Shown here: positions 8,120-17,176 of the stretch, piece after piece
Position numbering within the stretch: the first letter of the stretch is position 1
Layout: each line of letters starts with the position of its first letter
Source: Burkholderia sp. SRS-W-2-2016
GTDB taxonomy: Bacteria; Pseudomonadota; Gammaproteobacteria; Burkholderiales; Burkholderiaceae
Direction: 5' to 3'
Length of the DNA: 64,000 nucleotides
NCBI RefSeq assembly: GCF_001931485.1
Contig: NZ_MSDV01000015.1
Coordinates: 1-64,000, forward strand
Notes under the pieces: model-generated
The model's input: the letters and a program-made list of their open reading frames with translations, nothing else
Told to the model about the DNA's origin: nothing
The model's database searches: none
Program-made: the position numbers and the translations under genes

Positions 8120-10487
8120 ATGAAAAACGCAAAAAACAGTGCAGGGCAATTCGCTTCCAGATGGCCGTCGTTATGGGTGGAATCGACAGGCGATTATGCC
8201 GCTTTCGCCCTTTGCCCGGACGGCTGCGTCCTTACCTGGAATCCGGGGGGGAGAAAAGATTCTGGGGTACAGGGCAGACGAAGTCCGTGGCCAGTCATTC
8301 GCCGTTCTCTATCCGGACGCTGACCGGCTCGCTGGAACGCCCGATGCCGCGCTTTCGATGGCTCGTGAGCGCGGTCGCCATCAGGAAGAGAGGTGGTGCC
8401 TGCGTCGCGATGGCGGTACCCTGTGGGCGCACTCACCATCACAGCGCTGTGGGATGCGAGCGGTCCGCCGGACGGCTTCAGCGTCGTCATCCTCGACGAT
8501 AGTGAACTCAAGCTCATTCACGAGGCCGTCGTCGAGAGCGAGCGGAGGTTCCGGCTGCTTGTCGATGGGGTTACCGACTACGCCATCTTCATGCTGTCCC
8601 CGGAAGGGCATGTGCCCAACAGGAACGAAGGTGCGCGGTCGCATCAAGGGCTACGAAGCCGACCAAATCATCGGCTCGCATTTTTCGCGTTTTTATACGC
8701 CGGAAGATGCAACGGCGGCCGTTCCCATGCGCGCACTCGAAGAGGCACGGCGCAATGGCCGGTTTGAGGCGCAGGGATGGCGTGTCAGTCGGGATGGCAG
8801 CCGATTCTTCGCTCATGTTGTCATTGACGCTATCCGGGACGGAGAAGAACTGGTTGGCTTCGCGAAAATTACGCGCGATGTAACCGAACGCCGCGACGCA
8901 GAATTACTGCTCGAACAGACCAGACGCGAACTTTTCCAGTCACAGGCTCTGGGCAAGTTGACAGGCGGTGGCGCGCATGTTTTCAACAACGTGCTGCAGA
9001 TACTGCGGGGAAATCTTGACCTTCTCCAAATCCGGCGTGGCGACGAACTCTGGAGCCGTGAACGGTTGAACAGGGCGATAGACGCGGTGGAGCGTGGCGC
9101 AAAATTCGCATCGCAGTTGCTGGCATTCGGTCGCCGGCAGCCTCTTCAGCCCGTCGTCGTCAACCTCGCTGCGATGATTCGGGGGATGGATGTCCTTCTG
9201 CGCAGTGCGCTAGGTGAGACCGTGCAGGTCGAAACCGTCGTCGCTGGCGGCCTGTGGAATACCTTGGTGGATTCGCACCAGATGAAAAATGTCATCCTGA
9301 ATCTCGCGGTCAATTCGCGCGATGCCATGAAAGACGGTGGCAGGCTTACCTTGGAACTCGGTAACGCTCTGCTGGACGACGCGTGCGTCTGCGGGCTGAC
9401 AGACGTCAATGTGGCCCAGTACGTGATGCTCGCCGCTACCGACACTGGCATCGGGATGAGCGAAGATGTACGGGACCATGCATTCGATGCTTTTTTCACG
9501 ACCAAGGCCACCGGCCGCGGCACGGGGCTGGGCTTGAGCACCGCATACGGTTTCGTCAGGCAGAGCGGCGGGCATATCCGGATCTACACCGAGCAAGGGC
9601 ACGGCACCACCATCGGGATATATCTGCCGCGCTCGACGGCTACCGCTGTCGAACCGGTACTGAAGCCCGGCGGGGGGATGAAGGGGGGAGCGAAACCATC
9701 CTCGTCGTGGAGGACGATCCATGTGTCCAGGCAACGGTGGTCGACATACTCACCGGACTCGGTTATTTCGTGCTCAAGGCGGCCGACGCTCAGCAGGCGT
9801 TAGCGGTTCTTGGCAGTGGCGTGCATATCGAGCTCCTGTTAAGGGACGTCGTTATGCCCGGACCGGTGCTCAGTACGGACATGGCACGACAGGCGGTCCA
9901 GATGTTGCCAGATCTGAGGGTACTTTTCACTTCCGGATATACGCAGAATGCGATCGTGCATGGTGGCCGATTTGATCCCGGCGTGGAACTTCTCAGCAAG
10001 CCGTACAGCCGCGAACAGCTCGCTCAACGGATCAGACAACTGCTGGGGCCGGGTGACCCGCCGCGGGAAATGGTTCTGGATGTCGGCGGCAAGGCGCCGG
10101 AAACCACCTCCCGGGCAAGCTCCGGTGTCGGGGCGGCGAAGGGTTCTCGTCGTGGAGGACGATCCCGGATCGCTCGAAGCGGTCTGCGAACTGCTTGTCA
10201 TGATGGGGCATCTGCCTACGAAAGCTGATGACGCATACGTCGCGCGTGAAGCACTGCTTGCCGGGCGGTTCGATATCCTGCTGACCGATGTCGAACTTTC
10301 CGGCATGTCCGGGCTCGATCTCGCTCATGAGGCGCTCGTGCTGCAGCCGGATATCCGGATCATCTTCTGTTCCGGACACCCAATGCATCAGAAAGTCGAA
10401 TCCGGGTTCGTATGCACTGCACCACAGAAGCTGTACTCAGTGGAACAATTGGCAGGTGCGATCCGGGCAGCAACTACCCGTCGGTGA
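8120..10487 (+). pseudogene. hybrid sensor kinase (PAS-PAS-HisKA-HATPase-REC-REC) with five frame breaks
   Basis: The pieces in three frames reconstruct one hybrid histidine kinase of roughly 785 residues. In order: a PAS domain (TGDYAAFALCPDG, then GEKILGYRADEVRGQSF), a second PAS (FRLLVDGVTDYAIFML, then GRIKGYEADQIIG), the phosphoacceptor box (LGKLTGGGAHVFNN), an ATPase domain with NLAVNSRDAM and GTGLGLSTAYGFVRQSGG, a first receiver (ETILVVEDDP) and a second receiver (RRVLVVEDDP, LLTDVELSGMSGLD). Frame changes fall near 8245-8251 (run of seven G), 8430, 8639, 9673-9678 (run of six G) and between about 10045 and 10135. The residue after the phosphoacceptor His is Val where the family normally has Asp, and the second receiver has KL where KP is usual. 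This looks like a dead gene rather than one error. Confidence 0.85.
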
Positions 10488-10702
10488 ATGTCCGGCGGTC
10501 GCCGGCCTGTCCCAAGAACCTCGCCTTTTGGACCTCAACCGCCTTGTTATGCTGCCTTATCCTGATACGCTGTACAGTCCGCAGCGTGCGCGCCCCCGCT
10601 GGCTTCAATGAGGCTTCGAAAAAGGCGGCAGCACACCCATCGCTGAAGCATGGTAAGCGTGTATCAAAGGCCGTCTGATTGAACTGGGGCCTTTTCGAGG
10701 TA

Positions 10703-10837
10703 TCAGGTTGGCTCGGTGTATGACCGTCGGCTTCTCCGCAACTGGTGGGATTGCTCAATCAGTTGCCGAAGCTCGAGGAAGTTTTTGAGGACTTCCTGCA
10801 TCGCTCGAAGTAGTTGTTCTGCAGACACTGCATCCAT
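10703..10837 (-). CDS. possible small helical protein, 44 aa
   Basis: A short, strongly helical reading frame beginning MDAVSAEQLLRAMQEVLKNF and ending in a basic RRSRRS tail. The open frame extends upstream to a TTG at 10924. The ribosome binding site is poor. It may be the remains of a longer gene. It is listed only because the amino-acid pattern (regular heptad-like Leu spacing) looks more protein-like than a shadow frame. Confidence 0.25.
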   Translation of the reverse strand: MDAVSAEQLLRAMQEVLKNFLELRQLIEQSHQLRRSRRSYTEPT

Positions 10838-11126
10838 CCTTTTTTCACGGAGCTTCTCGACCCGCTCAATCTGAAACGGCAATACGGCTACGCCCCTCGG
10901 CGATGTGTTTATCGGCCAAAGCAAGGCGAGACAAGCGATCGTTTCCGTTGTCTATTTCCCTCTCCTTTCGGACATGCCGTTAGTGATCACAGGTTGTTTG
11001 CAACTTGTTAAGCTACCTCATGTGCATGGTGGACGAAAGTCCCGCAGCCGTAGCGCACAGGTGTGCAGCTGGCTCACGCGCTGGCGACATCGTTCGATTG
11101 AATGGACGTGTGATCAGAGGTTGAGG

Positions 11127-11390
11127 ATGAATACCACACAGTTGAGTTTTCAGGAGACAGGGTATCTCATGGCTGCAGATCGCCTGCGATCGATGATCGG
11201 CGGAGGTGAGGTATCGGACCGTTTCAGGATTCGCAATGAGATTCTGTTCCTGATTGACGTGGTCGATGCGCAGAAGTCATCCTCGCTTATCGTGCAATCG
11301 GCCCTGAACGTTGCCCGATCGCATGCAGTGTTAGGTCAACCTTTGCGGGCGTTGTCCCGTCTGGAAACCGTACTGACTGAGAACCGGTAA
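11127..11390 (+). CDS. hypothetical protein, 87 aa
   Basis: An 87-residue, helix-rich soluble protein with no recognised domain. The C-terminal half (ALNVARSHAVLGQPLRALSRLETVL) could be a pair of TPR-like helices, but a single pair is weak evidence. The ATG at 11127 follows GTTGAGG directly, and a later ATG at 11169 follows CAGGAGACAGG at long spacing, so the start is uncertain. It lies between the broken hybrid kinase and the IS66 remnant. Confidence 0.5.
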   Translation: MNTTQLSFQETGYLMAADRLRSMIGGGEVSDRFRIRNEILFLIDVVDAQKSSSLIVQSALNVARSHAVLGQPLRALSRLETVLTENR

Positions 11391-11472
11391 CCGTGCAGGA
11401 CGGGCGGCACCAGCAAGGCTGCTACCGGCATCATGGCCGTCCGCCTGCGGTCTGCAACTGATCGGCGACGAC

Positions 11473-11646
11473 CTACGGTACGAGTTCGTCGATGCAATTA
11501 ATCGCATGGTCGGCGATGCGTGCGAGCACATAACGCAGATACGCGTCAGGATCGACGTCGTTTAGCTGTGCGGTGCCAACCAGGCTGTAAATTCCGGCGA
11601 CACGTTCGCCGCCAGAGTCCGCTCCGGCGAACAGATAATTACGACG
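11473..11646 (-). pseudogene. IS66-family transposase (TnpC) C-terminal fragment
   Basis: About 57 residues at the end of an IS66-type transposase. They read RRNYLFAGADSGGER, then IYSLVGTAQLNDVDPDAYLRYVL, then IADHAINCIDELVP and a TAG. This is the characteristic C-terminal block of TnpC, found after the DDE core. Nothing upstream in this frame continues the protein, so only the tail survives. It abuts the RIT element, and the insertion of one element into or next to the other may have removed the rest. Confidence 0.8.
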
Positions 11647-11673
11647 GCAATGCAGATATTTGCATTGTCGTCG

Positions 11674-13217
11674 TTATGCGAAGCCGTGAATTATGCTCAG
11701 TCCATCTTTGCAGAAGGACGCGACACAAATCGCCGAGCCGATGGACAGCGATTCTCGGTCCGGCGAACTGCACAAAATTATTAAAGACTCCGGGAACCGA
11801 AGCATGTCGTCGGATGGCTGATAGGGACGATTCTTTGAATTCGTTGTTGGTTGAATACTGCTCAGTGCCCGCTCCTTCATTGCCAGATCGGCCTTCAGAT
11901 AGCCGTGCGTTGTCGCCGGGCTTTCATGTCCGAGCCACAATGCGATGACCGACAGGTCTACGCCAGACTGGAGCAGATGTGTCGCTGTCGAATGGCGAAC
12001 CACGTGAGGAGAAATGCGTAGTTTCGCGAGTTGAAGACATCGCTCTGTCGCTTTTGCTACGGCAAGTCTCAAGCGGTCCGCAACATTCGAGCGGGTCATG
12101 GAATAGCCAGACCGATTTGGGAAGAGCCGCTGACTTGGTGCATCCTGGATCCGTGGCAACCAGCCCTTGATTAGCCTTGCCGTTGATCGCCATAAAGGTA
12201 CCATACGCTCCTTGCGTCCTTTACCAAGAATATGGACGCAGGGTGAGGCGCCGAGGACTAGATCGTCAATACGCAACGCGAGAATCTCTGAGACGCGTGG
12301 CCCGGTGTTATCCGTCGTTGCCAATAGTACCCGGTCGCGTTGACCCGACCATGTGTCCGGGTCGGGTGCCGATAATATTTGCTGCATCTCCTCACGCGAC
12401 AGGAAACTGACCATAGGTCTGTCACAACGCTTCATCGGCACCGAAAGCGTACGCTGTATAACCGCTAACGAAGTGATGTCGCGATGCGCAGCGGACTTCA
12501 TGAACGAGCGTAATGCTGCAAGTCGAACGTTTCGGGTTCGCGTGCTGTTATGTCTCTCGATCTCGAGATGTCGAAGGAAGGCCAGGACCAACGGTGCATC
12601 CATATCGGTCAGGGCCAATCCGAAGGACACCTGCTTAGGCGCTCGGATGCAAACTGCAGAAACAGACAAAATGAATCGCAATAGCTCGAAATCGTTTCCG
12701 GGCTGACCCCGCGGTGCTCCATCAGTCGTTCGAGGAAGAAGTCCTGCAGAAGCGTAGAGATACGCAGGCCGGTTGCCGCGATCAAACCAAACAACGCTTC
12801 ATCGGTGAGTGGTCTGATCGAACCAGCGGGCAAGAGCGCCGCCGACGCTGCGACGAGTTCGTTGAGTTCCTGCTCCGTGTAGATATGTGGTGCCAGACGA
12901 CGATGAGCTCGCCCGCAAAGATCGCGTCGCGGAACGATGGTGTCGGGAGAGAACTGCTTCAGATACTTTGCGAACGGACGGATCACCTCGATTCGGCGCG
13001 CCCAGGTAATGGCGCTTTCGCTCTTTGTTGAATGGGCCCAAGCGAGAGTGAGTTCTTCGGTAATCGGGCCACGATGCATCATGGCATCTGCGAAGCGAGC
13101 GAAGCTCATCAGGATCAGGCCAGAAATTTTAAGATCGAAACCGAGGGAATGCCTCTGTGCCAGATACGTCGTCGCCTGCGACATCATGGTATTAGCTGGG
13201 TTTGCGGAATTCTTCAT
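11674..13217 (-). pseudogene. fused ritB-ritC recombinase remnant of a RIT element
   Basis: This spans the second and third recombinases of a recombinase-in-trio element. The first part, from the ATG at 13217, is a RitB-like N-terminus up to LFGLIAATGLRIS, where the first catalytic Arg lies. It then jumps straight into TLLQDFFLERLMEHRGVSPETISSY, which is the N-terminal domain of RitC, so the catalytic domain of RitB is deleted. A one-base loss near 12615 (GGATTGG where GGATTTGG would fit) shifts the frame. The rest is a full RitC catalytic domain with the first catalytic Arg in GPRVSEIL, then HVVRHSTATHLLQSG, LGHESPATTHGY. The tail runs past the usual RitC end into flanking sequence. RitB overlaps the end of RitA by ATGA, as in intact RIT elements. 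Confidence 0.78.
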
Positions 13218-14117
13218 GACGTTCTCCCTAGCCAGGGAAGCGCCACGGCATCAAGGCTTCGACGATCGATCTTTGTATAGATCGCTGTCGTATCGATGCT
13301 TCGGTGGCGAAGTATGTCTGCAACTTCCTTCAACGACGACCCCGATCGAAGCAGCCGTCTGGCGACGCTGTGCCGAAGAAGATGACTTCCAGTTCGGTTG
13401 GTCAAAACCGTCGCGAACATTTGCGGCATGCACCGCCTGGTGGACTCGGCCCGTCCCCAGCGGAGTATTGACGGGTGCATGATGCCGCAAAAATACAGAT
13501 CGGGATGCCGCTGTTGCCTTTCTGGCTAACCGGATGTAATCGGCTATCGCGCAACCGGTCGCCTCTGGCAGCGGCATGATATACGTCCGTCTCGATTTGG
13601 CCCGTCGGATTCGGAGCGTACCTTCGCGCCAGTTCAAATCATCGAGCTGGATTTGCGCGACTTCACCGGCTCGCAAACCAAGATCTATCAGACATCGGAC
13701 CATCGCGTAATCGCGCAAGCTGGAAGCCGACTCGCGACTGAACGAATTCAGAAGCCTCCCGATCTCCTCATCGGAAAGTGTTTCCGGCAGTGCTGCCAGC
13801 CTCCATTTGGCTACATCGGGGACCGCAGCTATTAGTGTTTCGACGCGATCGTCAAATCGGGTAAGCCGGAATCGCAGATAAGTGCGTAAAGCTACGCTCG
13901 ATGCTTTAGCGACACCGGGTCCACATGCGCCCGGATATTGCGTCACAAATCGGTAAATGTCGCGAATTTGCAACCGGGCGATGTCTGCGCATTTGTCGCC
14001 GAACTGTTGGCGCAGGAAGTCGCGAACGATCCGGCCACGCTGATATCGAGTGCTGGAGTAGCCCCACGTAACAGAGGACAGGATGACTCTCTTAAAATAG
14101 AGATAGTCTTGTGACCA
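13214..14117 (-). pseudogene. ritA-like tyrosine recombinase, truncated and frameshifted
   Basis: This is the first recombinase of the trio. The frame is open from 14117 but has no start codon, and the usual N-terminus is missing, so the 5' end was cut, probably when the neighbouring IS2-like element arrived. Readable blocks are YSSTRYQRGRIVRDFLRQQ, then the core-binding region, LIDLGLRAGEVAQIQ with the first catalytic Arg, and RRTYIMPLP. A one-base insertion near 13397-13400 (four T where three fit) breaks the frame after VHAANVRDG; the other frame continues LTNRTGSHLLRHSVARRLL, ADILRHRSIDTTAIYTKID with the remaining His, Arg and Tyr. All catalytic residues survive, so the damage is only in the frame and the 5' end. 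Confidence 0.78.
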
Positions 14118-14138
14118 TCACGAAGCCTAGTCATTTAC

Positions 14139-14935
14139 GTGGAAAACATCGAAATTCTGACCGTGCCGGAACGTCGTCGGCGGCGCCCGGCGCAGGAAAA
14201 GGTCGCCATCGTGCAGGAGACATTAGCTCCTGGCGCATCGGTATCGGCAGTGGCCCGGCGACACGGCGTCAATCCGAACTAGGTGTTTGGTTGGCGCAAG
14301 CAGTACCAGGAATGCACCCTGACGGCAGTCAAAGCGGGCGAGACGGTTGTGCCTGCATCGGAACTGGCCGCCGCCATCAAGGAAATCAAGGAGCTGCAAC
14401 GGCTGCTCGGAAAACAATGGAGAACGAGATTCTCCGTGAGGCAGTCGAATGGGGTCGCTCAGAAAACCTGATTGCGCGCTCGCCCTTGCTGCCGGGGGAC
14501 GACCTTTGAAAGCGGTCTGCGAAGTTCTCTGTGTGGCGCGCTATGGTTTGGCGGTAAAGCAGGTTCGTGATGCTGATTGGCAGGATGGTTAGCGCGCATG
14601 GATGCCCGATGACACGGGGCTGCTCGACGAAATCCGGGCGCATGTGGCAGGTCTGCCGAGCTACGGCTACCGGCGAATCTGGGCGCTGCTGCGACGCAGC
14701 CGAGAGATGGTCGGCGCGCCGTGCGTCGATCATAAGAGGGTCTATCGCGTGATGTGGGAGCACCAGCTGCTGTTGCGCCGTCCCGGCGTGCGGCGGGACA
14801 AGTTGCGGCATGACGGCCGTGTGGCCGTGGACCGTAGCGATACGCTTGGTGTTCGGATGGCTTCGAGTTCCGATGTGACGATGGTCAACCGTTGCGTGTA
14901 ACGTTCGCGCTGGACTGCTGTGAGCGGGACCGGTC
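14139..14935 (+). mobile_element. IS2-like (IS3 family) element remnant, orfA and orfB both broken
   Basis: The reading starts with a GTG at 14139 and gives an OrfA like that of IS2 ([74 protein letters not shown]-like end). An amber stop interrupts it at 14280-14282 and a second break occurs near 14415. OrfB follows from about 14510 with LPSYGYRRIWALLRR and RVYRVMWEHQLLLRRP, then a further frame change, and ends around [10 protein letters not shown] without the DDE catalytic core. At least three defects and a 3' truncation make it non-functional. It directly adjoins the truncated ritA. Confidence 0.85.
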
Positions 14936-15238
14936 ACGGCCGACGCGCGATCGGTAATAAAAAAAAGTTTGTGCTAAACCGCTCGACCGACGTTGGCGAT
15001 TATGGGCATTGAATGATCGTCGCGGTAATTTGCGATGCCCGGCGCAGCGGCGGCACACGCCGTTGGCCGGGCCCGGCGCGCGAAGACAACGGAAAAGCCG
15101 GCATCAGTGGCCAGGGAATGCGGAGTTACGCGGGATTGTGTTGGGCCAGGGAATCGGAACCACGACTCCGGTCGCGGTGGCTGTCCGCGGCGACGGAATT
15201 TTGAGCCACCGGGGGTGTGGCTAAATTCTTGGACCGAT
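14936..15238. other. unassigned junction between two IS remnants
   Basis: About 300 bases with no convincing gene, lying between the IS2-like and IS3/IS150-like remnants. It begins with a short A-run (near 14957) and is GC-rich after that. It may contain the end of a further, unidentified insertion sequence, but I cannot name one. Confidence 0.35.
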
Positions 15239-15669
15239 TTATGCCGCAATTCGAAGACTCTCGCTATTCAAGGAGCTGAGAGAGCCGAGCGAGACCTTGA
15301 TCCGCGTTGCGTTGTACCACCGGATATAGGAGTCAAGGGTCTCGATGTATTGATCAACGGTCGTAGCCCGCCAGTCATGAGGATAGAACATTTCCGTCTT
15401 GAGTCGCCCGAAGAAGCCTTCACAGGCTGCGTTATCGGCGAGCATCCTTTGCGTGACATCAGGCGAACGAACCTGGCATCGTGCATCCGGGATAGCCATC
15501 CCGGCGCAACGATAGTGCGCACCGCGATCGGAGTGGACCACTGGCCGCTCATCACGATCAGCCACCGACTCGATGGCCGAATCGAGCATGGTATGACGAG
15601 TTCAGCATCTGGTCGTGTGCCGATTGACCAGCTCACAACGAGACCGTCGAAGCAGTCGATGACCGGCAA
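15239..15669 (-). pseudogene. IS3-family (IS150-like) transposase OrfB C-terminal remnant
   Basis: The C-terminal half of an integrase-core (rve, DDE) transposase. Readable blocks are VIDCFDGLVVSWSIGTRPDAELV, VVHSDRGAHYR with the second catalytic Asp, DNAACEGFFGRLKTEMFY with the catalytic Glu, and YIRWYNATRIKVSLG. The blocks alternate between two frames, so there are at least two frame changes (near 15595 and between 15430 and 15530). The stop is the TAA at 15239-15241. The N-terminal part of OrfB and OrfA are not present to the right. This is a relic. Confidence 0.82.
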
Positions 15670-15815
15670 CTATCTCACGCGTATAGGTGGCTCGCCCGAG
15701 ACGCTCGGCCACATAGGCAGTGCTGAGATACAGCGATGTGTTCGCCGCCGATATGTCGTGAGGCAGTGGATTGTGAGCGCTGGGCGTGTGATGCGGGGCT
15801 GGCGTCGCTACGATT

Positions 15816-15855
15816 GCGACAGCGCGACAGCGCGACAGCGCGACAGCGCGACAGG
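15816..15855. repeat. 8-bp tandem repeat, five copies
   Basis: Five head-to-tail copies of GCGACAGC, the last one ending in G. The 8-base unit is not a multiple of three, so expansion would shift any frame reading through it. No gene reads through it here. It is too short and too regular to be a CRISPR array and has no spacers. It is likely a slippage-derived microsatellite. Confidence 0.9.
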
Positions 15856-15975
15856 GCAAGCCTGTCGAGATCGATTTGCATTTGCTTCCGGCGACGACAT
15901 CGACTGTCTCGCCCGATGCCGTCAACGTTAGTGGGCCGATGTCGCAATGCGCATGGAGCCCAAAACCGGCGCAAG

Positions 15976-15986
15976 CCTATCCTGCC
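15976..15986 (+). other. candidate oriT nick region (IncP/MOBP-like core)
   Basis: The 11 bases CCTATCCTGCC equal the core around the nick site of RP4 (TATCCTG/C) as I remember it. It lies upstream of, and is oriented with, a TraK/TraL/TraM-like operon, the place where oriT lies in IncP plasmids. I did not find a convincing inverted repeat beside it, and no relaxase gene is present in the window, so a chance match is possible. Confidence 0.25.
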
Positions 15987-16644
15987 ATCCCTCGTTTCAA
16001 TGTCGTTTTTAATGCCATCGTCTAAACGCTTTCGGCGCGGTCGACTGGAAATTTCCGTGAGGTAGCCGGAGGCGTCCGCTGGATACGCCTCACGAGTCCG
16101 CTGGTCTTCTGTTGCGTGACCGCGTACTTCACCTCGTGAGTCCGGGACGTCGATTGATCGAATCCGCATACCGGGCAGGTCGCTTTCTGCGTAGTGGTTT
16201 GGTATATCGCCGATAGCTGACTGCCAAATGTTCACGAGGGCTGCGGCCGGAGTCGGCAGGCGCGCGCTCTGAATCGGTGAAATCGATCCTGCTTCGGCTG
16301 TTCGTTGATTATCTGAAGTCTGCACGGTCATTCCCGAGAGTATGCAAGCGGGCTATCGGGCGTTCGTGGGGTGACGGGTATCGTCTGCGAGCCCATCGTG
16401 TCGCTGTCGGCGCGCAGTCACATCGTGTGCGTCCTGATGTCCGGAACGATTCGGCCTGCTGGCTGTGATCGCTCTGTACTTGCGCCGTTATGAAGTCTGC
16501 CCGGTACCCTTTCGACGCGTTTTCTGGACATCGATCCGGGTCCGTTGCTCGTGTCCGACACGTCCAAAATATTTCCTTTATTCCGACGCAATCCGGTTAA
16601 TTCCATGATGTTCCGATAGCAAAATTTCGGTCGAAAACAGGGTA

Positions 16645-16673
16645 TTGACGGCCCTTTCCCAAGTGAACAAGAT
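16645..16673 (+). promoter_or_regulatory. possible sigma-70 promoter of the traK/stbA-like operon
   Basis: TTGACG at 16645-16650 is a good -35 match, followed after 17 bases by CAAGAT as a weak -10. It lies 30 bases before the first gene of the operon at 16703. Only the -35 is strong, so this is a suggestion. Confidence 0.35.
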
Positions 16674-16702
16674 GGGGAGAAGAAAGCACGACGGAGCGAG
16701 TC

Positions 16703-17167
16703 ATGCCGGTTGCGAAAAGCTACACTCGGGCGCAATGGGATGAGCTTGTCCATTCTCTCGAATCACTGCCGATCAAGCCAGAGGCGGAGCAGCGTCTCTC
16801 GATTACCGACGCGATGAAAGAGATGCGCGTGGTTATCAGCGCGGTGAGAGAGAAGGGATATACGCTGGAAGAAATCGTCGAGCATGCGAAGGAAAAGGGT
16901 GTCGATTTTAGTGTCGGCTCTATCAAATACGCACTATACCCGTCGAAGAAAAGCCGGCCGGCTCGACAGACGGTAAAGGAGTCCGCACGAGACAGTGCCG
17001 CACCATCGCCTCGCTCGAAGAAGGCAAGCAAGGGCGACGTACCGCGCGTGGAGATAGTCCGGGAGAATCAAAAGCAGGATGGGGGAAAGGTGGTCAACAA
17101 GCCGGGAACCATGGTGATGCGTGACGCGTACTCATTCGAGATTACGCCCGACACCGAGAACCTTTAG
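16703..17167 (+). CDS. TraK/StbA-like DNA-binding protein (putative)
   Basis: A 154-residue basic protein, first gene of a tight three-gene operon. The N-terminal 75 residues are helical and could form a DNA-binding fold (LSITDAMKEMRVVISAVREKGYTLEEIVEHAKEKGVDFSVGSIKYAL); the word YTLEEIVEHAKEKGVDFSVGSIKYAL resembles a helix-turn-helix. The rest is Lys/Arg/Ser-rich linker. In IncP and R388-type plasmids the same position, before a ParA-like ATPase and a membrane-anchored coiled-coil protein, is held by TraK (binds oriT) or StbA (binds repeats, plasmid stability). The assignment rests mainly on gene order. A GGAG about 7 bases before the ATG supports the start. Confidence 0.5.
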   Translation: MPVAKSYTRAQWDELVHSLESLPIKPEAEQRLSITDAMKEMRVVISAVREKGYTLEEIVEHAKEKGVDFSVGSIKYALYPSKKSRPARQTVKESARDSAAPSPRSKKASKGDVPRVEIVRENQKQDGGKVVNKPGTMVMRDAYSFEITPDTENL

Positions 17168-17176
17168 AGGATTCAA

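Larger units (their letters stand above)
11674..14117 (-). mobile_element. degenerate recombinase-in-trio (RIT) element
   Basis: Three different tyrosine recombinases in one direction with overlapping ends are the hallmark of RIT elements, first noted in Cupriavidus and other beta-proteobacteria. Intact ones are about 3 kb. Here all three genes are damaged: RitA lacks its 5' end and is frameshifted, and RitB has lost its catalytic domain and is fused to RitC. Both flanks are other insertion-sequence remnants (IS66 to the left, IS2-like to the right), and terminal inverted repeats could not be confirmed by eye. The element can no longer encode all three enzymes. Confidence 0.75.
15856..16702. 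other. gene-free region upstream of the traK/stbA-like operon
   Basis: About 850 bases with no convincing gene on either strand. By analogy with IncP plasmids, where oriT lies just before traK, this is where a transfer origin would be expected. Two nick-like cores are present: CCTATCCTGCC at 15976-15986 and ATCCTGC near 16287. The last 130 bases are A/T-richer with several TTCCGA-like words and a possible promoter. Confidence 0.4.

Noticed and set aside
11674..14117. Three independent phage integrases
   Set aside because: The order, overlaps and different sub-types match a single RIT element.
15816..15855. CRISPR-like repeat array
   Set aside because: The units are 8 bases without spacers; no cas genes are nearby.
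16280..16295. Second nick-like word ATCCTGC as oriT core
   Set aside because: It matches only seven bases and lacks the preceding T; weaker than the site at 15976.
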